Source: a virus. Taken from it: DNA of 57,532 nt. A program made the position numbers and the translations under genes. The notes beneath the pieces were generated by a model, which saw nothing but the letters and a program-made list of their open reading frames with translations, did not search any database and was not told the origin of the DNA. Shown here piece by piece: positions 23,277 through 30,295 of this stretch. Position 1 is the first letter of the stretch, and each line of letters begins with the position of its first letter. The stretch spans positions 1 to 57,532 of the IMG/VR virus record IMGVR_UViG_3300017744_000007. One strand, written 5' to 3'.

Positions 23277-23535
23277 CGTCTTCTTGATTTAATGTTTCTT
23301 TTAATTTAGTGAAAGCTGAGTCAACCATTTTGTGTGCAATGTCTACAGCTGCTAATGTTTTATCCTTTAGATTTCTTTTAGGCTTTATTTTATCACCTAT
23401 TTGTGGATAAGTTTTAAGCACAGACAGCACAATATGTGTTGCTTTGTTTTCACTTTCTTCGTCTTTAAAAACGTTGTTTGCTTCTAAGTTGTCAAGAATT
23501 TCTAATGCAATGCTGACGTTTGTGATTTTTTTCAT
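23269..23535 (-). CDS. Hypothetical helical protein
   Basis: An 88-residue helical protein (VSIALEILDNLEANNVFKDE, AVDIAHKMVDSAFTKLKETL) ending in EDDE. The ATG follows the common leader AAAATTATG. The 82-nt stretch upstream contains a G5/C5 hairpin (23591-23619). No family recognised. Confidence 0.62.
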   Translation of the reverse strand: MKKITNVSIALEILDNLEANNVFKDEESENKATHIVLSVLKTYPQIGDKIKPKRNLKDKTLAAVDIAHKMVDSAFTKLKETLNQEDDE

Positions 23536-23590
23536 AATTTTGTATTGATTTTGTTTTAATCTATTTTGATGATTGATTTGATTAGTTTTA

Positions 23591-23619
23591 TAGGGGGTGT
23601 TTAGCCCCCTATTTTTTTT
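23591..23619 (+). terminator. Rho-independent-type hairpin, + strand orientation
   Basis: The stem TAGGGGG/CCCCCTA (23591-23597 and 23605-23611) with a 7-nt loop is followed on the + strand by T7-8. Read on the - strand, the direction of the surrounding genes, the U-tract is missing. It would therefore end antisense + strand transcription, or act as an mRNA processing/stability hairpin between two early genes. Confidence 0.6.
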
Positions 23620-23935
23620 AATAACCTGGTTTTAGATGTGCAGTTCTTTGCTCTCTTTCTAAGTCTTCCAACTCCAACTCATTAAATGGTGTTCTAACTT
23701 TTGGTTTTTTAACCTTTTCAAACACCACCTCTTTAATCTTGTTAGAATTTCTGACATGATTAGCCATTGTGTTAACCACCTTAAATACGTGATTACACAA
23801 TTCTTTTTGTTTGTCATCCAGACTGTCGCCAGGTTCTATTTCCCAGACTTCTCCGTAATTAATCTTTTGATTCTCAAAGTTTCCAGTGTTAATGGTAACT
23901 GATTGGTTACTGATTATTTCTTTTACTCTTGACAT
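23618..23935 (-). CDS. Hypothetical protein
   Basis: A 105-residue protein (MSRVKEIISNQSVTINTGNF, INYGEVWEIEPGDSLDDKQK, VVFEKVKKPKVRTPFNELEL, REQRTAHLKPGY). A short beta N-terminus with a charged helical C-terminus is likely. It overlaps the next upstream gene by 13 nt and is followed by the hairpin at 23591. No family recognised. Confidence 0.62.
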   Translation of the reverse strand: MSRVKEIISNQSVTINTGNFENQKINYGEVWEIEPGDSLDDKQKELCNHVFKVVNTMANHVRNSNKIKEVVFEKVKKPKVRTPFNELELEDLEREQRTAHLKPGY

Positions 23936-24345
23936 AATTCTTTAGTTTTAGTTAAAAATTCTTTTGCAGTTCCCAGAAAAACAACTTCATTGTCCCAATA
24001 GGTAACTTTTACTTTTATGTCTGAACCCTCTACATATATATAATATATATATTCTTCTCCGCAATCATGTGCATCTGGATGATATAGATATATACCTCCA
24101 GCTCCATCTTTAAAGTGGGCAAACATTTGTGCTGCTAAACAATCTGCTCCATTTGCAACCTTGTGAGTTTCGCCCATGGAAATTCCGTTTACAACAGCGA
24201 AAGGCTCAAGCCACTCTGCCAAGTCTTTTCCGTGTCCTGACATATACCCGTCATATTGACGATACATAGTTGTTAATGCTTTTTTTGATATATAGTTTTC
24301 GTCTCGATGAACTTCTATAATTTTTGTTAAACTTCTAGTACCCAT
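23923..24345 (-). CDS. Conserved MGTRSLT family protein
   Basis: This 140-residue protein belongs to a widespread but unnamed phage/bacterial family recognisable by MGTRSLTKIIE, MYRQYDGYMSGHGKDLAEWL, NGADCLAAQMFAHFKDG and GGIYLYHP. The Tyr/Gly-rich centre and strong conservation suggest a ligand-binding fold, but no reaction is known. The ATG follows AAAAATTATG-type leader sequence. It lies among other early proteins. Confidence 0.78.
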   Translation of the reverse strand: MGTRSLTKIIEVHRDENYISKKALTTMYRQYDGYMSGHGKDLAEWLEPFAVVNGISMGETHKVANGADCLAAQMFAHFKDGAGGIYLYHPDAHDCGEEYIYYIYVEGSDIKVKVTYWDNEVVFLGTAKEFLTKTKELCQE

Positions 24346-24363
24346 AATTTTTAGTTTTATATA

Positions 24364-24792
24364 TTAAAATGTTTGTTCTATTATTTCGTGAAACTCTTTT
24401 ACTGCTTTAACAGCCTCCTCCCAGTCATTATTTTTCTGACAAGCCCTAACCATTTGCAACATTGTGTATGAGCTTAGCTTAACTAATGTTGTTTCTGATT
24501 CGTCATTCTTATTAAGTTGACTATACTCAAAAGCTCCAACCATATTTCCTATAGTCATAACCTCTAGTAAATTTTGTGGGTCTAAGTGATACAAAGCACC
24601 AACCCAAATGTCTGAGCGTTTCGTTGCTTTTTTACCTTCTAAAGAATTTAAAACATAATTTTTAAAGTTATCCGCAAGTTCAGATAGCCTTCTGTCATCA
24701 ATGCCTATAGCTTCTGATAGGCTATCGGCTTCAGAGCTTGGTTTAAATTCAGATAATGTTTCTTGATAAAATTTCTTAAATTGATTTTCCAT
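24364..24792 (-). CDS. Hypothetical protein upstream of MoxR partner block
   Basis: A 142-residue helical protein (FKKFYQETLSEFKPSSEADS, LADNFKNYVLNSLEG, MTIGNMVGAFEYSQLNKN, YTMLQMVRACQKNNDWEEAV). It comes directly after the MoxR/partner pair and may work with them. No family recognised. Confidence 0.62.
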   Translation of the reverse strand: MENQFKKFYQETLSEFKPSSEADSLSEAIGIDDRRLSELADNFKNYVLNSLEGKKATKRSDIWVGALYHLDPQNLLEVMTIGNMVGAFEYSQLNKNDESETTLVKLSSYTMLQMVRACQKNNDWEEAVKAVKEFHEIIEQTF

Positions 24793-24806
24793 AATAATTT
24801 AATTTT

Positions 24807-25757
24807 TTAATTAGTTTCTAATAATTGACCTTCTGTAACAGACTTTAATAAGTTAGATAGAAAAGCTTTTTCTTTTCCATTTTTAACCCACTTAACTTCT
24901 ATTAAGTTTTTGATTTTTAATAAGTCTTTAACATTTTTAGTTGTCTCCATGCCTCGACCTAAGCCGCTTGACGGAACTCCGTCTAAAAAGTTAATCCAGT
25001 TTGTAAAGCCATAAGACCTGTAGAGTCCAGGGATACCAATACAGGCAACCCTAGACACATCAAGTTTTTCACTAGCAGACTTTAACTTAAAAGTAAAGCC
25101 CTGTTCATAGTGTATAGCTTTACGTGGCTTATCTTTATGTTCAAATGTTCTTGTAACATTATGAGCAACACAAAGAGCTAAGACCTCTACAGACAAACCA
25201 CAACGTTGAAGCATATCTACTGCAACAGTAGTTAATGCACCCAACTGATTAAGTTGTTTTTCTGTATGTCCAGAGGTAACAGAAAAGTTGACAGCAAGTC
25301 TGACTACATTTTCTTTCTTACCTTTAGTCATAGACTGCCAGTGTTCTGGGTCTCCTGAAAGAACTCTATCTATATCAAGCTCTGAGCCTGAGTCTGAGAA
25401 CTTTCTTCTACGTTTAAAGGATACAGCTTTACGCATTGATTCTTCTATTCCATCCATGTTTAACAATATATCTCTGTATTTAGAAATTTGTTTAAGGGTT
25501 TTGTTGGAACATTCGCCATTACGTAAAGCCTTTGTTGTAGACTCTAGGCGTGGAAACTCTGTACCAAAAGTCCATTCGTCATCACCCATGTCTAAATATT
25601 TCTTAGACTTACCAGTAATAGAGTGATTAATCATTTCATCTGCATTATCATAATGTATGATTTCTGCACCATTACCATTTTCAAATACAACCTTGTCGTA
25701 TTCGTATGGCACATTCTTTTCTTTATCTAATCTTTGCTTTATCATATTATATTGCAT
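24807..25757 (-). CDS. VWA-like partner of AAA+ ATPase (DUF7192-like)
   Basis: A 316-residue protein. Residues about 145-200 have the layout of a von Willebrand A domain: strand VVRLAVNFSVTSGHTE, long helix QLNQLGALTTVAVDMLQRCG and strand LSVEVLALC. The metal site DxSxS is degenerate (NFSVTS), so metal binding may be lost. I recall phage proteins of this type as DUF7192, usually next to a MoxR-like ATPase, as here (11-nt overlap). MoxR/VWA pairs act as chaperones that insert metals or remodel complexes. The role in the phage is unknown. Confidence 0.6.
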   Translation of the reverse strand: MQYNMIKQRLDKEKNVPYEYDKVVFENGNGAEIIHYDNADEMINHSITGKSKKYLDMGDDEWTFGTEFPRLESTTKALRNGECSNKTLKQISKYRDILLNMDGIEESMRKAVSFKRRRKFSDSGSELDIDRVLSGDPEHWQSMTKGKKENVVRLAVNFSVTSGHTEKQLNQLGALTTVAVDMLQRCGLSVEVLALCVAHNVTRTFEHKDKPRKAIHYEQGFTFKLKSASEKLDVSRVACIGIPGLYRSYGFTNWINFLDGVPSSGLGRGMETTKNVKDLLKIKNLIEVKWVKNGKEKAFLSNLLKSVTEGQLLETN

Positions 25758-26943
25758 TAATTATTTCATTCATTTTTATTTTAGACTTTTCTTCAGAAGA
25801 CCAGTCTATCATTAAATTGTTTATAAAATCTTTAATAGACTTTCCAGAAGACACTTGTCTTTGACCAGATATAAATACACGAGTACTTATTACTCTGCGT
25901 ATTTTCTTGTCCAACACAGCTTTTCTTAAATTTGTAAGAGCAGTGTATAGAAAATCGTCAGTACATATTTTCTTCTCTAGTTTAGAGTCATAGTCAACTA
26001 CAACCTTAGATGCTGAAAACCTATCCATAAAGGCTGCGTCCATGTAGTTTCTACCTGCGTATTCTATAGAGCCAGAACCCCAGGTGTTACCTGCACATAT
26101 ACACATAAAGTCTTTATGTCTTTTTGCTGATGGATTATCTTTTCTGTTAGGTACAGACATAGAGCCATTTGCTAATGCAGAGTTAACGACTAACAAAGTG
26201 TTAGCGTCTGCTGCATCTATTTCGTCAAACAAGAATATACCACCATTCTCGTAGCAGTCTACAAAGTCTGACTTGACATACGTGCCGTCAAACAGCATAC
26301 GTCCCAGCAGGTGAGCTTCTGAAAGTCCAGCAGAACATGAGATATGTTTGAACTGAACTCCTAATGCTTTAGCTACTTGAGATGCCATGTGTGTCTTACC
26401 TGAACCTGAAGGGCCAGCGACAAATACTTGTCTTTCCATTTCACAGAAATACAGCACGTCTTTAAAAGCTTTGTGCAAGCTTTCTTCTAATACAACTTCT
26501 TTTCTGTTAGGGATGCGTACTAGAGTAGGCTTTAATTTAGCCACTTCTTTCTCAACCTTAACATTAATTTGTTTATTGATGAGTTCTTCACGTTGTCCTT
26601 CTAGTAAGTTTTGGACAGCGCTACTTATTACAGCTCCCAAGTCAAGACCTAAGTCGATTTTCATTTGATTTCCTTCCATTGATGATTTTTGTTTAGGTGT
26701 TGTTAATTGTTTAGTTTCTGTAGGAGGGTTTGTTCTTTCAAACAAATCTTCTACAGGCTCAGTATCTTTAATATATTTATGTATAGATTCTTCTGAACAA
26801 TAAGTTTTTATTGCAAATATTAAAGCTTCTTTATTAGCCCTATTAACTGATTCATAAATGTCAACTAAATAGTCTATTGCGTGAGATTCTTTTCTTGCAA
26901 TTTTTCTAAGTCTGTCTACTGATAATTCTTTTAATTGTTTCAT
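25747..26943 (-). CDS. MoxR/CbbQ-like AAA+ ATPase
   Basis: A 398-residue AAA+ protein. The first 90 residues are a helical, SAP-like N-terminus, then a linker, and the core from about 145. Motifs: Walker A GPSGSGKTH (177-185), ISCSAGLSEAHLLGR (pore/insert region), Walker B GIFLFDEIDAAD (235-246), sensor 1 CICAGNTWG, the RNYMDAAFMDRFS arginine-finger segment and a C-terminal helical lid. All key residues are intact. It overlaps the VWA-like partner gene by 11 nt. Likely a chaperone or remodelling ATPase. Confidence 0.85.
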   Translation of the reverse strand: MKQLKELSVDRLRKIARKESHAIDYLVDIYESVNRANKEALIFAIKTYCSEESIHKYIKDTEPVEDLFERTNPPTETKQLTTPKQKSSMEGNQMKIDLGLDLGAVISSAVQNLLEGQREELINKQINVKVEKEVAKLKPTLVRIPNRKEVVLEESLHKAFKDVLYFCEMERQVFVAGPSGSGKTHMASQVAKALGVQFKHISCSAGLSEAHLLGRMLFDGTYVKSDFVDCYENGGIFLFDEIDAADANTLLVVNSALANGSMSVPNRKDNPSAKRHKDFMCICAGNTWGSGSIEYAGRNYMDAAFMDRFSASKVVVDYDSKLEKKICTDDFLYTALTNLRKAVLDKKIRRVISTRVFISGQRQVSSGKSIKDFINNLMIDWSSEEKSKIKMNEIINAI

Positions 26944-26948
26944 AGTTT

Positions 26949-27239
26949 TTATTTATATATTTTAGTGAATGATTCGAATAAGTCTCCTAACAAAGATTGT
27001 TCTTCTTTAGGTTCTTGTTTTATAGCCAGCGTATATTTAGCGTATGATACTGGTTCGTTAAACTTATTTTTAGACGTAATTGTTTCTGACTTTATATTGT
27101 GTCCTTCTTCTTTTAGATTGAAGATGACAGCAGCAAGTCTCATAATACTGTAGTCAAAGTAAGCTTGACGCGGGTCAATGCTTCCATAAGTTTCTAGGTG
27201 TCTTAACACTCTATCTTTTTGATTTAATTTCTTAGCCAT
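26949..27239 (-). CDS. Winged-helix HTH protein (HTH_39-like)
   Basis: A 96-residue protein fitting the phage HTH_39 pattern: KDRVLRHLETYGSIDPRQAY, then FDYSIMRLAAVIFNLKEEGH and NIKSETI, followed by a wing and an acidic tail (EPKEEQSLLGDLFES). DNA-binding proteins of this kind commonly accompany phage replication genes. It lies 5 nt upstream of the AAA+ gene. Confidence 0.72.
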   Translation of the reverse strand: MAKKLNQKDRVLRHLETYGSIDPRQAYFDYSIMRLAAVIFNLKEEGHNIKSETITSKNKFNEPVSYAKYTLAIKQEPKEEQSLLGDLFESFTKIYK

Positions 27240-27243
27240 AATA

Positions 27244-27507
27244 TTATTTTTTAAGTTGTGATTCTAAGTTTCTAGTTTCTTCTATAAATGTTGTAATATT
27301 TTCAAACAGTTCTTCTTCTGTCTCGCCATACTCTTTGTATATTTCTATATACTTGAGTGTTTGAGCAAGTAGTATATTAGCACTGTCTGTGATATTACCT
27401 ATTGCATTAATGTATGATTGTTGCATCTCTTCGATTTCAACGAGTTGTTCTTTCTGAGCTGCCTCAATTTCTTTGAGGATTTTCTCAAGCTTGATAATTG
27501 CTTCCAT
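27244..27507 (-). CDS. Coiled-coil protein, hypothetical
   Basis: An 87-residue coiled-coil protein (MEAIIKLEKILKEIEAAQKE, VEIEEMQQSY, ENITTFIEETRNLESQLKK). ATG at 27507 gives a 1-nt gap from the upstream stop and is preferred over a start 54 nt earlier. No family recognised. Confidence 0.6.
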   Translation of the reverse strand: MEAIIKLEKILKEIEAAQKEQLVEIEEMQQSYINAIGNITDSANILLAQTLKYIEIYKEYGETEEELFENITTFIEETRNLESQLKK

Positions 27508-27508
27508 A

Positions 27509-27751
27509 TTATTTAGTTGTTTTTTTGCCGTAGGCATATTTATTAATTGTTGTGAATACAAATCCTGATATTAATCCGACAAACAAAGCACCTTGTGTGC
27601 CAGTTGTTGATGTCAAAGCTATAATACCGATTGTATATAGTATATCTACGAGTAGTCTCATAGTTGGATTACGTAAAGCCCATTCTGCTTTAGTATCCTT
27701 AAGCATCCAGTATGCACCGAATGCCGTTCCGATAGCTGATAGTAGTATCAT
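27509..27751 (-). CDS. Small membrane protein (2-3 TM)
   Basis: An 80-residue protein (MILLSAIGTAFGAYWMLKD, MRLLVDILYTIGIIALTSTT, GALFVGLISGFVFTTINKYA) with two to three hydrophobic helices and a Lys-rich end. ATG at 27751 follows the stop of the upstream 58-residue gene by 1 nt, which decides the start. It is an early membrane protein of unknown role; holin-like architecture is possible but the expression class argues against lysis. Confidence 0.65.
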   Translation of the reverse strand: MILLSAIGTAFGAYWMLKDTKAEWALRNPTMRLLVDILYTIGIIALTSTTGTQGALFVGLISGFVFTTINKYAYGKKTTK

Positions 27752-27752
27752 A

Positions 27753-27929
27753 TTAGTTAATTTTTTTATTGGTTGAACGTTTCTTTTTTTGAGCGGCATC
27801 GAATTGTTTGAGTTTATTTCTTTGTCTCTTCCATATTTTTTCTTTCTGTACTTCTGACAGAATGATGATTAGAAACCATATCGCACCGATAAGCACGAAG
27901 GTTGCAATAATTGATTGTAATTGTGACAT
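27753..27929 (-). CDS. Small membrane protein (58 aa)
   Basis: A 58-residue protein (MSQLQSIIATFVLIGAIWFL then IIILSEVQKEKIWKRQRNKL) with one N-terminal transmembrane helix (about 7-24) and a highly basic C-terminal half ending in KKKRSTNKKIN. It is coupled with the membrane protein downstream (1-nt gap). Another frame over the same bases at 27814-28005 looks like noise. Function unknown; the basic tail could sit on the cytoplasmic face and touch nucleic acid. Confidence 0.65.
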   Translation of the reverse strand: MSQLQSIIATFVLIGAIWFLIIILSEVQKEKIWKRQRNKLKQFDAAQKKKRSTNKKIN

Positions 27930-27955
27930 AATGATATTCCCTGTTCTTAGTTATT

Positions 27956-28030
27956 GTATACTCAAGGGTGATGTATTTAGGTATACTATTAGTTTGTTCC
28001 CACACTCAATATTCTCTACGTGAATGTGGG
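27956..28030. promoter_or_regulatory. Intergenic region with direct and inverted repeats
   Basis: The 117-nt gap 27930-28046 holds two copies of GTATACT (27956-27962, 27981-27987) and the inverted repeat CCCACA/TGTGGG (27999-28004, 28025-28030). These are candidate operator sites or an mRNA hairpin upstream of the small membrane-protein genes. No U-tract follows on the - strand. Confidence 0.4.
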
Positions 28031-28046
28031 TTAGTGTGACAGTAGG

Positions 28047-28283
28047 TTATGCAAAGTAATTGTTAACCTGTATGTCTAAGACTTGATTGACGTGTTCGTC
28101 AAACTTGTTATCGTCTATTGACAATAGTGTTGAGGCTGGTGTCATTCTCGTTGAGAGGTCTTTGACGTTAGCCTTGACGTAGTTAAAGTTGTTAAACTTT
28201 GGCTCAAAGTCTGATGCCTTGAGAATCTTGTATGTCCACGTACCTGGTACGTTAATGACATGGTATCCGAAGATTGTTTTCAT
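28047..28283 (-). CDS. Hypothetical protein
   Basis: A 78-residue protein (MKTIFGYHVINVPGTWTYKI, FNYVKANVKDLSTRMTPAST, DEHVNQVLDIQVNNYFA). Mixed alpha/beta. It is preceded by a typical AATAATTATG leader. Isolated from its neighbours by gaps of 117 and 279 nt, so it may be a separate early transcript. No family recognised. Confidence 0.6.
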   Translation of the reverse strand: MKTIFGYHVINVPGTWTYKILKASDFEPKFNNFNYVKANVKDLSTRMTPASTLLSIDDNKFDEHVNQVLDIQVNNYFA

Positions 28284-28562
28284 AATTATTTAATTGATTG
28301 ATTTAGTTACTATTTATTTAGATGATTGATAATTTATTTGTTATTAAGTTTATTAACATAGACTTGTTTTTGTCATAAAAAACCCCGAACTTTGGTGGGT
28401 AAGAGGTCTAGTATTACTTATTATGTAGTGAACTTCTAAATAACATAACGACAGTTATATTCTTGTTATTACACTACATTTATATTATAAGTCTCTGATA
28501 ATTAGACAGTTATATGTTATTTATCACATAAAACATATTATATTATATGATTATATAGGGTA
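28284..28562. other. AT-rich non-coding region with nested inverted repeats
   Basis: This is the longest gap in the window (279 nt). It contains a three-tier inverted repeat: TGTAGTG (28424-28430)/CACTACA (28472-28478), AATAAC (28439-28444)/GTTATT (28465-28470) and ATAAC/GTTAT around GACA (28445-28458). It also holds an 11-bp direct repeat GACAGTTATAT at 28450 and 28505. At 28377-28400 a short GC stem with a T6 tract on the - strand could end the transcript of the genes to the right. An origin of replication or a control region are the main alternatives. No coding capacity was seen. Confidence 0.5.
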
Positions 28563-28811
28563 TTATAGAGTATCACTAACTGTCTTAAACAGATTAAATT
28601 CTATATTATAGTAGTTATCTACTAGTTTATTTGGGATAAATCTGTCTATTAATGAGATGTTATTAGAGTTATTAGGTAGAATAGTATAGCCGACAGACTC
28701 AAGTTGTCGTCTTCTATAGTTAAATACACGTCTCATTCTCATTCTTTGTTCGTTAATAGCTTGTACCTCGTACGTAGTATTAACTTTCTTGTAGTTGATT
28801 CTTGTTCTCAT
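28563..28811 (-). CDS. Hypothetical Arg-rich protein
   Basis: An 82-residue protein whose first half is rich in Arg (MRTRINYKKVNTTYEV, NEQRMRMRRVFNYRRRQLES) and whose second half is more hydrophobic. It is a possible nucleic-acid binder. It starts 2 nt after the upstream stop. No family recognised. Confidence 0.58.
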   Translation of the reverse strand: MRTRINYKKVNTTYEVQAINEQRMRMRRVFNYRRRQLESVGYTILPNNSNNISLIDRFIPNKLVDNYYNIEFNLFKTVSDTL

Positions 28812-28813
28812 AG

Positions 28814-29233
28814 TTATATAGTCTCAATAGAGTATTGTGAGTAAGTACTTCTATAGTTATTGTACTTAGCTCTGGTTGTTATTGTGAAGTATCTGTTGCC
28901 TTGGGCTGACAGCTTCGTGAGTATTAGTATTGGATTGTCTGGTGTTCCCATTGACTTGATATAATCTATCATTGTATTAAGATTACGTTTCTGCATGGAG
29001 TTCCAGATGTCTTCCATTCTCCTTGGTAGGTGAGAGTAGAAGTGTACTGGTAGTTCTTCCCAGTCTCCTTTGACGTTGAACTTGTGGTTTACGTCTAGGT
29101 TTGCTTGGATGTACCTTTCTCCTTGGTTGTCATAGGCCACCTTAGTGGTTGATTGACTAAAGCTTTCGCTGTAGTTGTTTAGTACTTGGCTTCTTACGAT
29201 AGCCTTTACTGGTTGATACTTTTTAGTATACAT
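28814..29233 (-). CDS. Hypothetical protein
   Basis: A 139-residue protein (MYTKKYQPVKAIVRSQVLNN, GERYIQANLDVNHKFNVKGD, LPVHFYSHLPRRMEDIWNSM, NPILILTKLSAQGNRYFTIT, ending YSIETI). Alternating strands in the second half suggest a beta domain; the RR and KK clusters suggest nucleic-acid contact. The leader (29234-29273) contains CCTG...CAGG, a possible small operator. Function unknown. Confidence 0.6.
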   Translation of the reverse strand: MYTKKYQPVKAIVRSQVLNNYSESFSQSTTKVAYDNQGERYIQANLDVNHKFNVKGDWEELPVHFYSHLPRRMEDIWNSMQKRNLNTMIDYIKSMGTPDNPILILTKLSAQGNRYFTITTRAKYNNYRSTYSQYSIETI

Positions 29234-29273
29234 AATGTTTGTTGCCTGTTACCAGGACTTTGTTGGTTAATAA

Positions 29274-29441
29274 TTAAGAATTTATGTATTTGATTTGTTC
29301 AAATACTTTTAACATTTCTTTTTGTAGTTCTTCTGACAATATAATTGTGCCGTCTTCCTTTTTATATTTTGTATCTAAAACAACTGATACATAGTCTATC
29401 AGACTATTTGTTTCCTGTTTTATTACTTCTAACTCTTTCAT
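29274..29441 (-). CDS. Small protein (55 aa)
   Basis: A 55-residue helical, charged protein: MKELEVIKQETNSLIDYVSV then TIILSEELQKEMLKVFEQIK. It is preceded by a 132-nt leader with a nested hairpin (29488-29524). The clean Met start with a TATTATG leader and complete fit in the gap support it. No family recognised. Confidence 0.58.
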   Translation of the reverse strand: MKELEVIKQETNSLIDYVSVVLDTKYKKEDGTIILSEELQKEMLKVFEQIKYINS

Positions 29442-29487
29442 AATACTTTATACATTTAGTTATTAAGTTACTGTTTCGTTTTTTTAA

Positions 29488-29524
29488 ACTCATCAGATAA
29501 GATACTCATCTTATTACAGTGAGT
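29488..29524. promoter_or_regulatory. Nested hairpin in the leader of a small early gene
   Basis: ACTCA (29488-29492) pairs with TGAGT (29520-29524). Inside, ATAAGA (29497-29502) pairs with TCTTAT (29509-29514), with loop TACTCA. No T-run follows on the - strand, so it is a candidate mRNA structure or DNA operator rather than a terminator. Confidence 0.4.
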
Positions 29525-29573
29525 AGTTTTGAATCTTACTCAGGATTATTGATTTACTTTTAGTATTATCAAT

Positions 29574-29783
29574 TTACTTTTTGATTTTACTTATAGTATG
29601 TCTAGTTAGTATTTCTACGTTTGCTAATAGGTTTCCTATGGTGTAACCTGCTTGTCTTCTACCTGATTTATGTTTTAGGTAGTAAGCTCCTGCGTGGGTC
29701 ATACCTTCTATGAATCCTTTAGTTTTGTTGCCTTCTTCTTGATACATTTGTTGTAAGAGGATAGCTTTTTCTTCGTTTGACAT
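29574..29783 (-). CDS. Hypothetical protein
   Basis: A 69-residue protein (MSNEEKAILLQQMYQEEGNK, KHKSGRRQAGYTIGNLLANV, ending ISKIKK). Mostly helical, basic in the second half. It lies near the beginning of the early block. No family recognised. Confidence 0.6.
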   Translation of the reverse strand: MSNEEKAILLQQMYQEEGNKTKGFIEGMTHAGAYYLKHKSGRRQAGYTIGNLLANVEILTRHTISKIKK

Positions 29784-29794
29784 AATAGTTTTAG

Positions 29795-29971
29795 TTATTT
29801 AGTTTTGTTTAATACTTCGTTAATAATTGGTTTTAGTTCTTTGATTAGGTTTATTATTAGTACTCCATTTTGTTTTAGATATTCTGGAGTTACTTCTACG
29901 TTTACCTTGATGTTTTCTACTTTAGTATCTTCTGAGATTTGTAGGTTTGTTAATTCGAATGATGTTTTCAT
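29795..29971 (-). CDS. Small protein (58 aa)
   Basis: A 58-residue protein (MKTSFELTNLQISEDTKVEN, YLKQNGVLIINLIKELKPII). The beginning is beta-like, the end helical. It fills the space between 29783 and the small membrane-protein gene with the usual TATTATG leader. No family recognised. Confidence 0.58.
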   Translation of the reverse strand: MKTSFELTNLQISEDTKVENIKVNVEVTPEYLKQNGVLIINLIKELKPIINEVLNKTK

Positions 29972-29994
29972 AATAGTTTAATTTAGTTTTAGTT

Positions 29995-30156
29995 TTAGTT
30001 TTTACTTCTTTTATACATAGCGAATATGAATAGGTGGAATATGAATGTCATTAGGACAAGGCATTCCTCTATAGGCATAGCGAAGTAGATTGTTGTTAGT
30101 ACTAGTGTTAGTTGATAGATGTTGAATAAGATGATGATTGACATATACTTTTTCAT
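29995..30156 (-). CDS. Small membrane protein, first gene of leftward block
   Basis: A 53-residue protein (ATG at 30156) with two hydrophobic helices (MSIIILFNIYQLTLVLTTIY and CLVLMTFIFHLFIFA) and a basic end (KRSKN). It is the gene nearest the divergent control region, so it is probably among the first expressed. Topology suggests a hairpin in the inner membrane. Early membrane proteins can alter the host envelope or exclude other phages, but nothing specific shows this. Confidence 0.58.
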   Translation of the reverse strand: MKKYMSIIILFNIYQLTLVLTTIYFAMPIEECLVLMTFIFHLFIFAMYKRSKN

Positions 30157-30171
30157 AATAATTAGTTTTGT

Positions 30172-30295
30172 GAGCATTATGCTCTGGTTAAGTTATTTGT
30201 TACCCCCCGTTCGGGTTAAGTGTATGTGTAGGGGGTGTTGACACATATAGCATCCCTCAACCTCAAATCAAAAAAATTTTTTTTAACTTTGGCAA
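30172..30295. promoter_or_regulatory. Divergent control region
   Basis: This region separates the leftward early genes from the rightward late genes. It contains a 13-bp inverted repeat GAGCAT-T-ATGCTC (30172-30184) 16 nt before the first leftward ATG. C- and G-tracts ACCCCCC (30202-30208) and GGGGGT (30231-30236) can pair. A further repeat TATGTGT/ACACATA (30223-30229, 30241-30247) surrounds GTGTTGACAC. An A7T8 tract (30270-30284) precedes the TAACTTTG element. No - strand TAnnTTTG was found. The repeats are good operator candidates for the small HTH proteins. Confidence 0.6.
30284..30291 (+). promoter_or_regulatory. Promoter -7 element TAACTTTG of the late block
   Basis: A TAnnTTTG match directly after the A7T8 tract and 4 nt (GCAA) before the ATG at 30296. 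It would drive the packaging genes as a leaderless transcript. Confidence 0.65.

Noticed and set aside
27814-28005. Leftward open frame (MWEQTNSIPKY...)
   Set aside because: It overlaps the better 58-residue membrane-protein gene 27753-27929, has no typical leader and contains the repeats of the gap.
30238-30243. TTGACA as an enterobacterial -35 box
   Set aside because: No matching -10 at 17 nt, and Bacteroidota promoters use TTTG/TAnnTTTG; it is part of the GTGTTGACAC palindrome.
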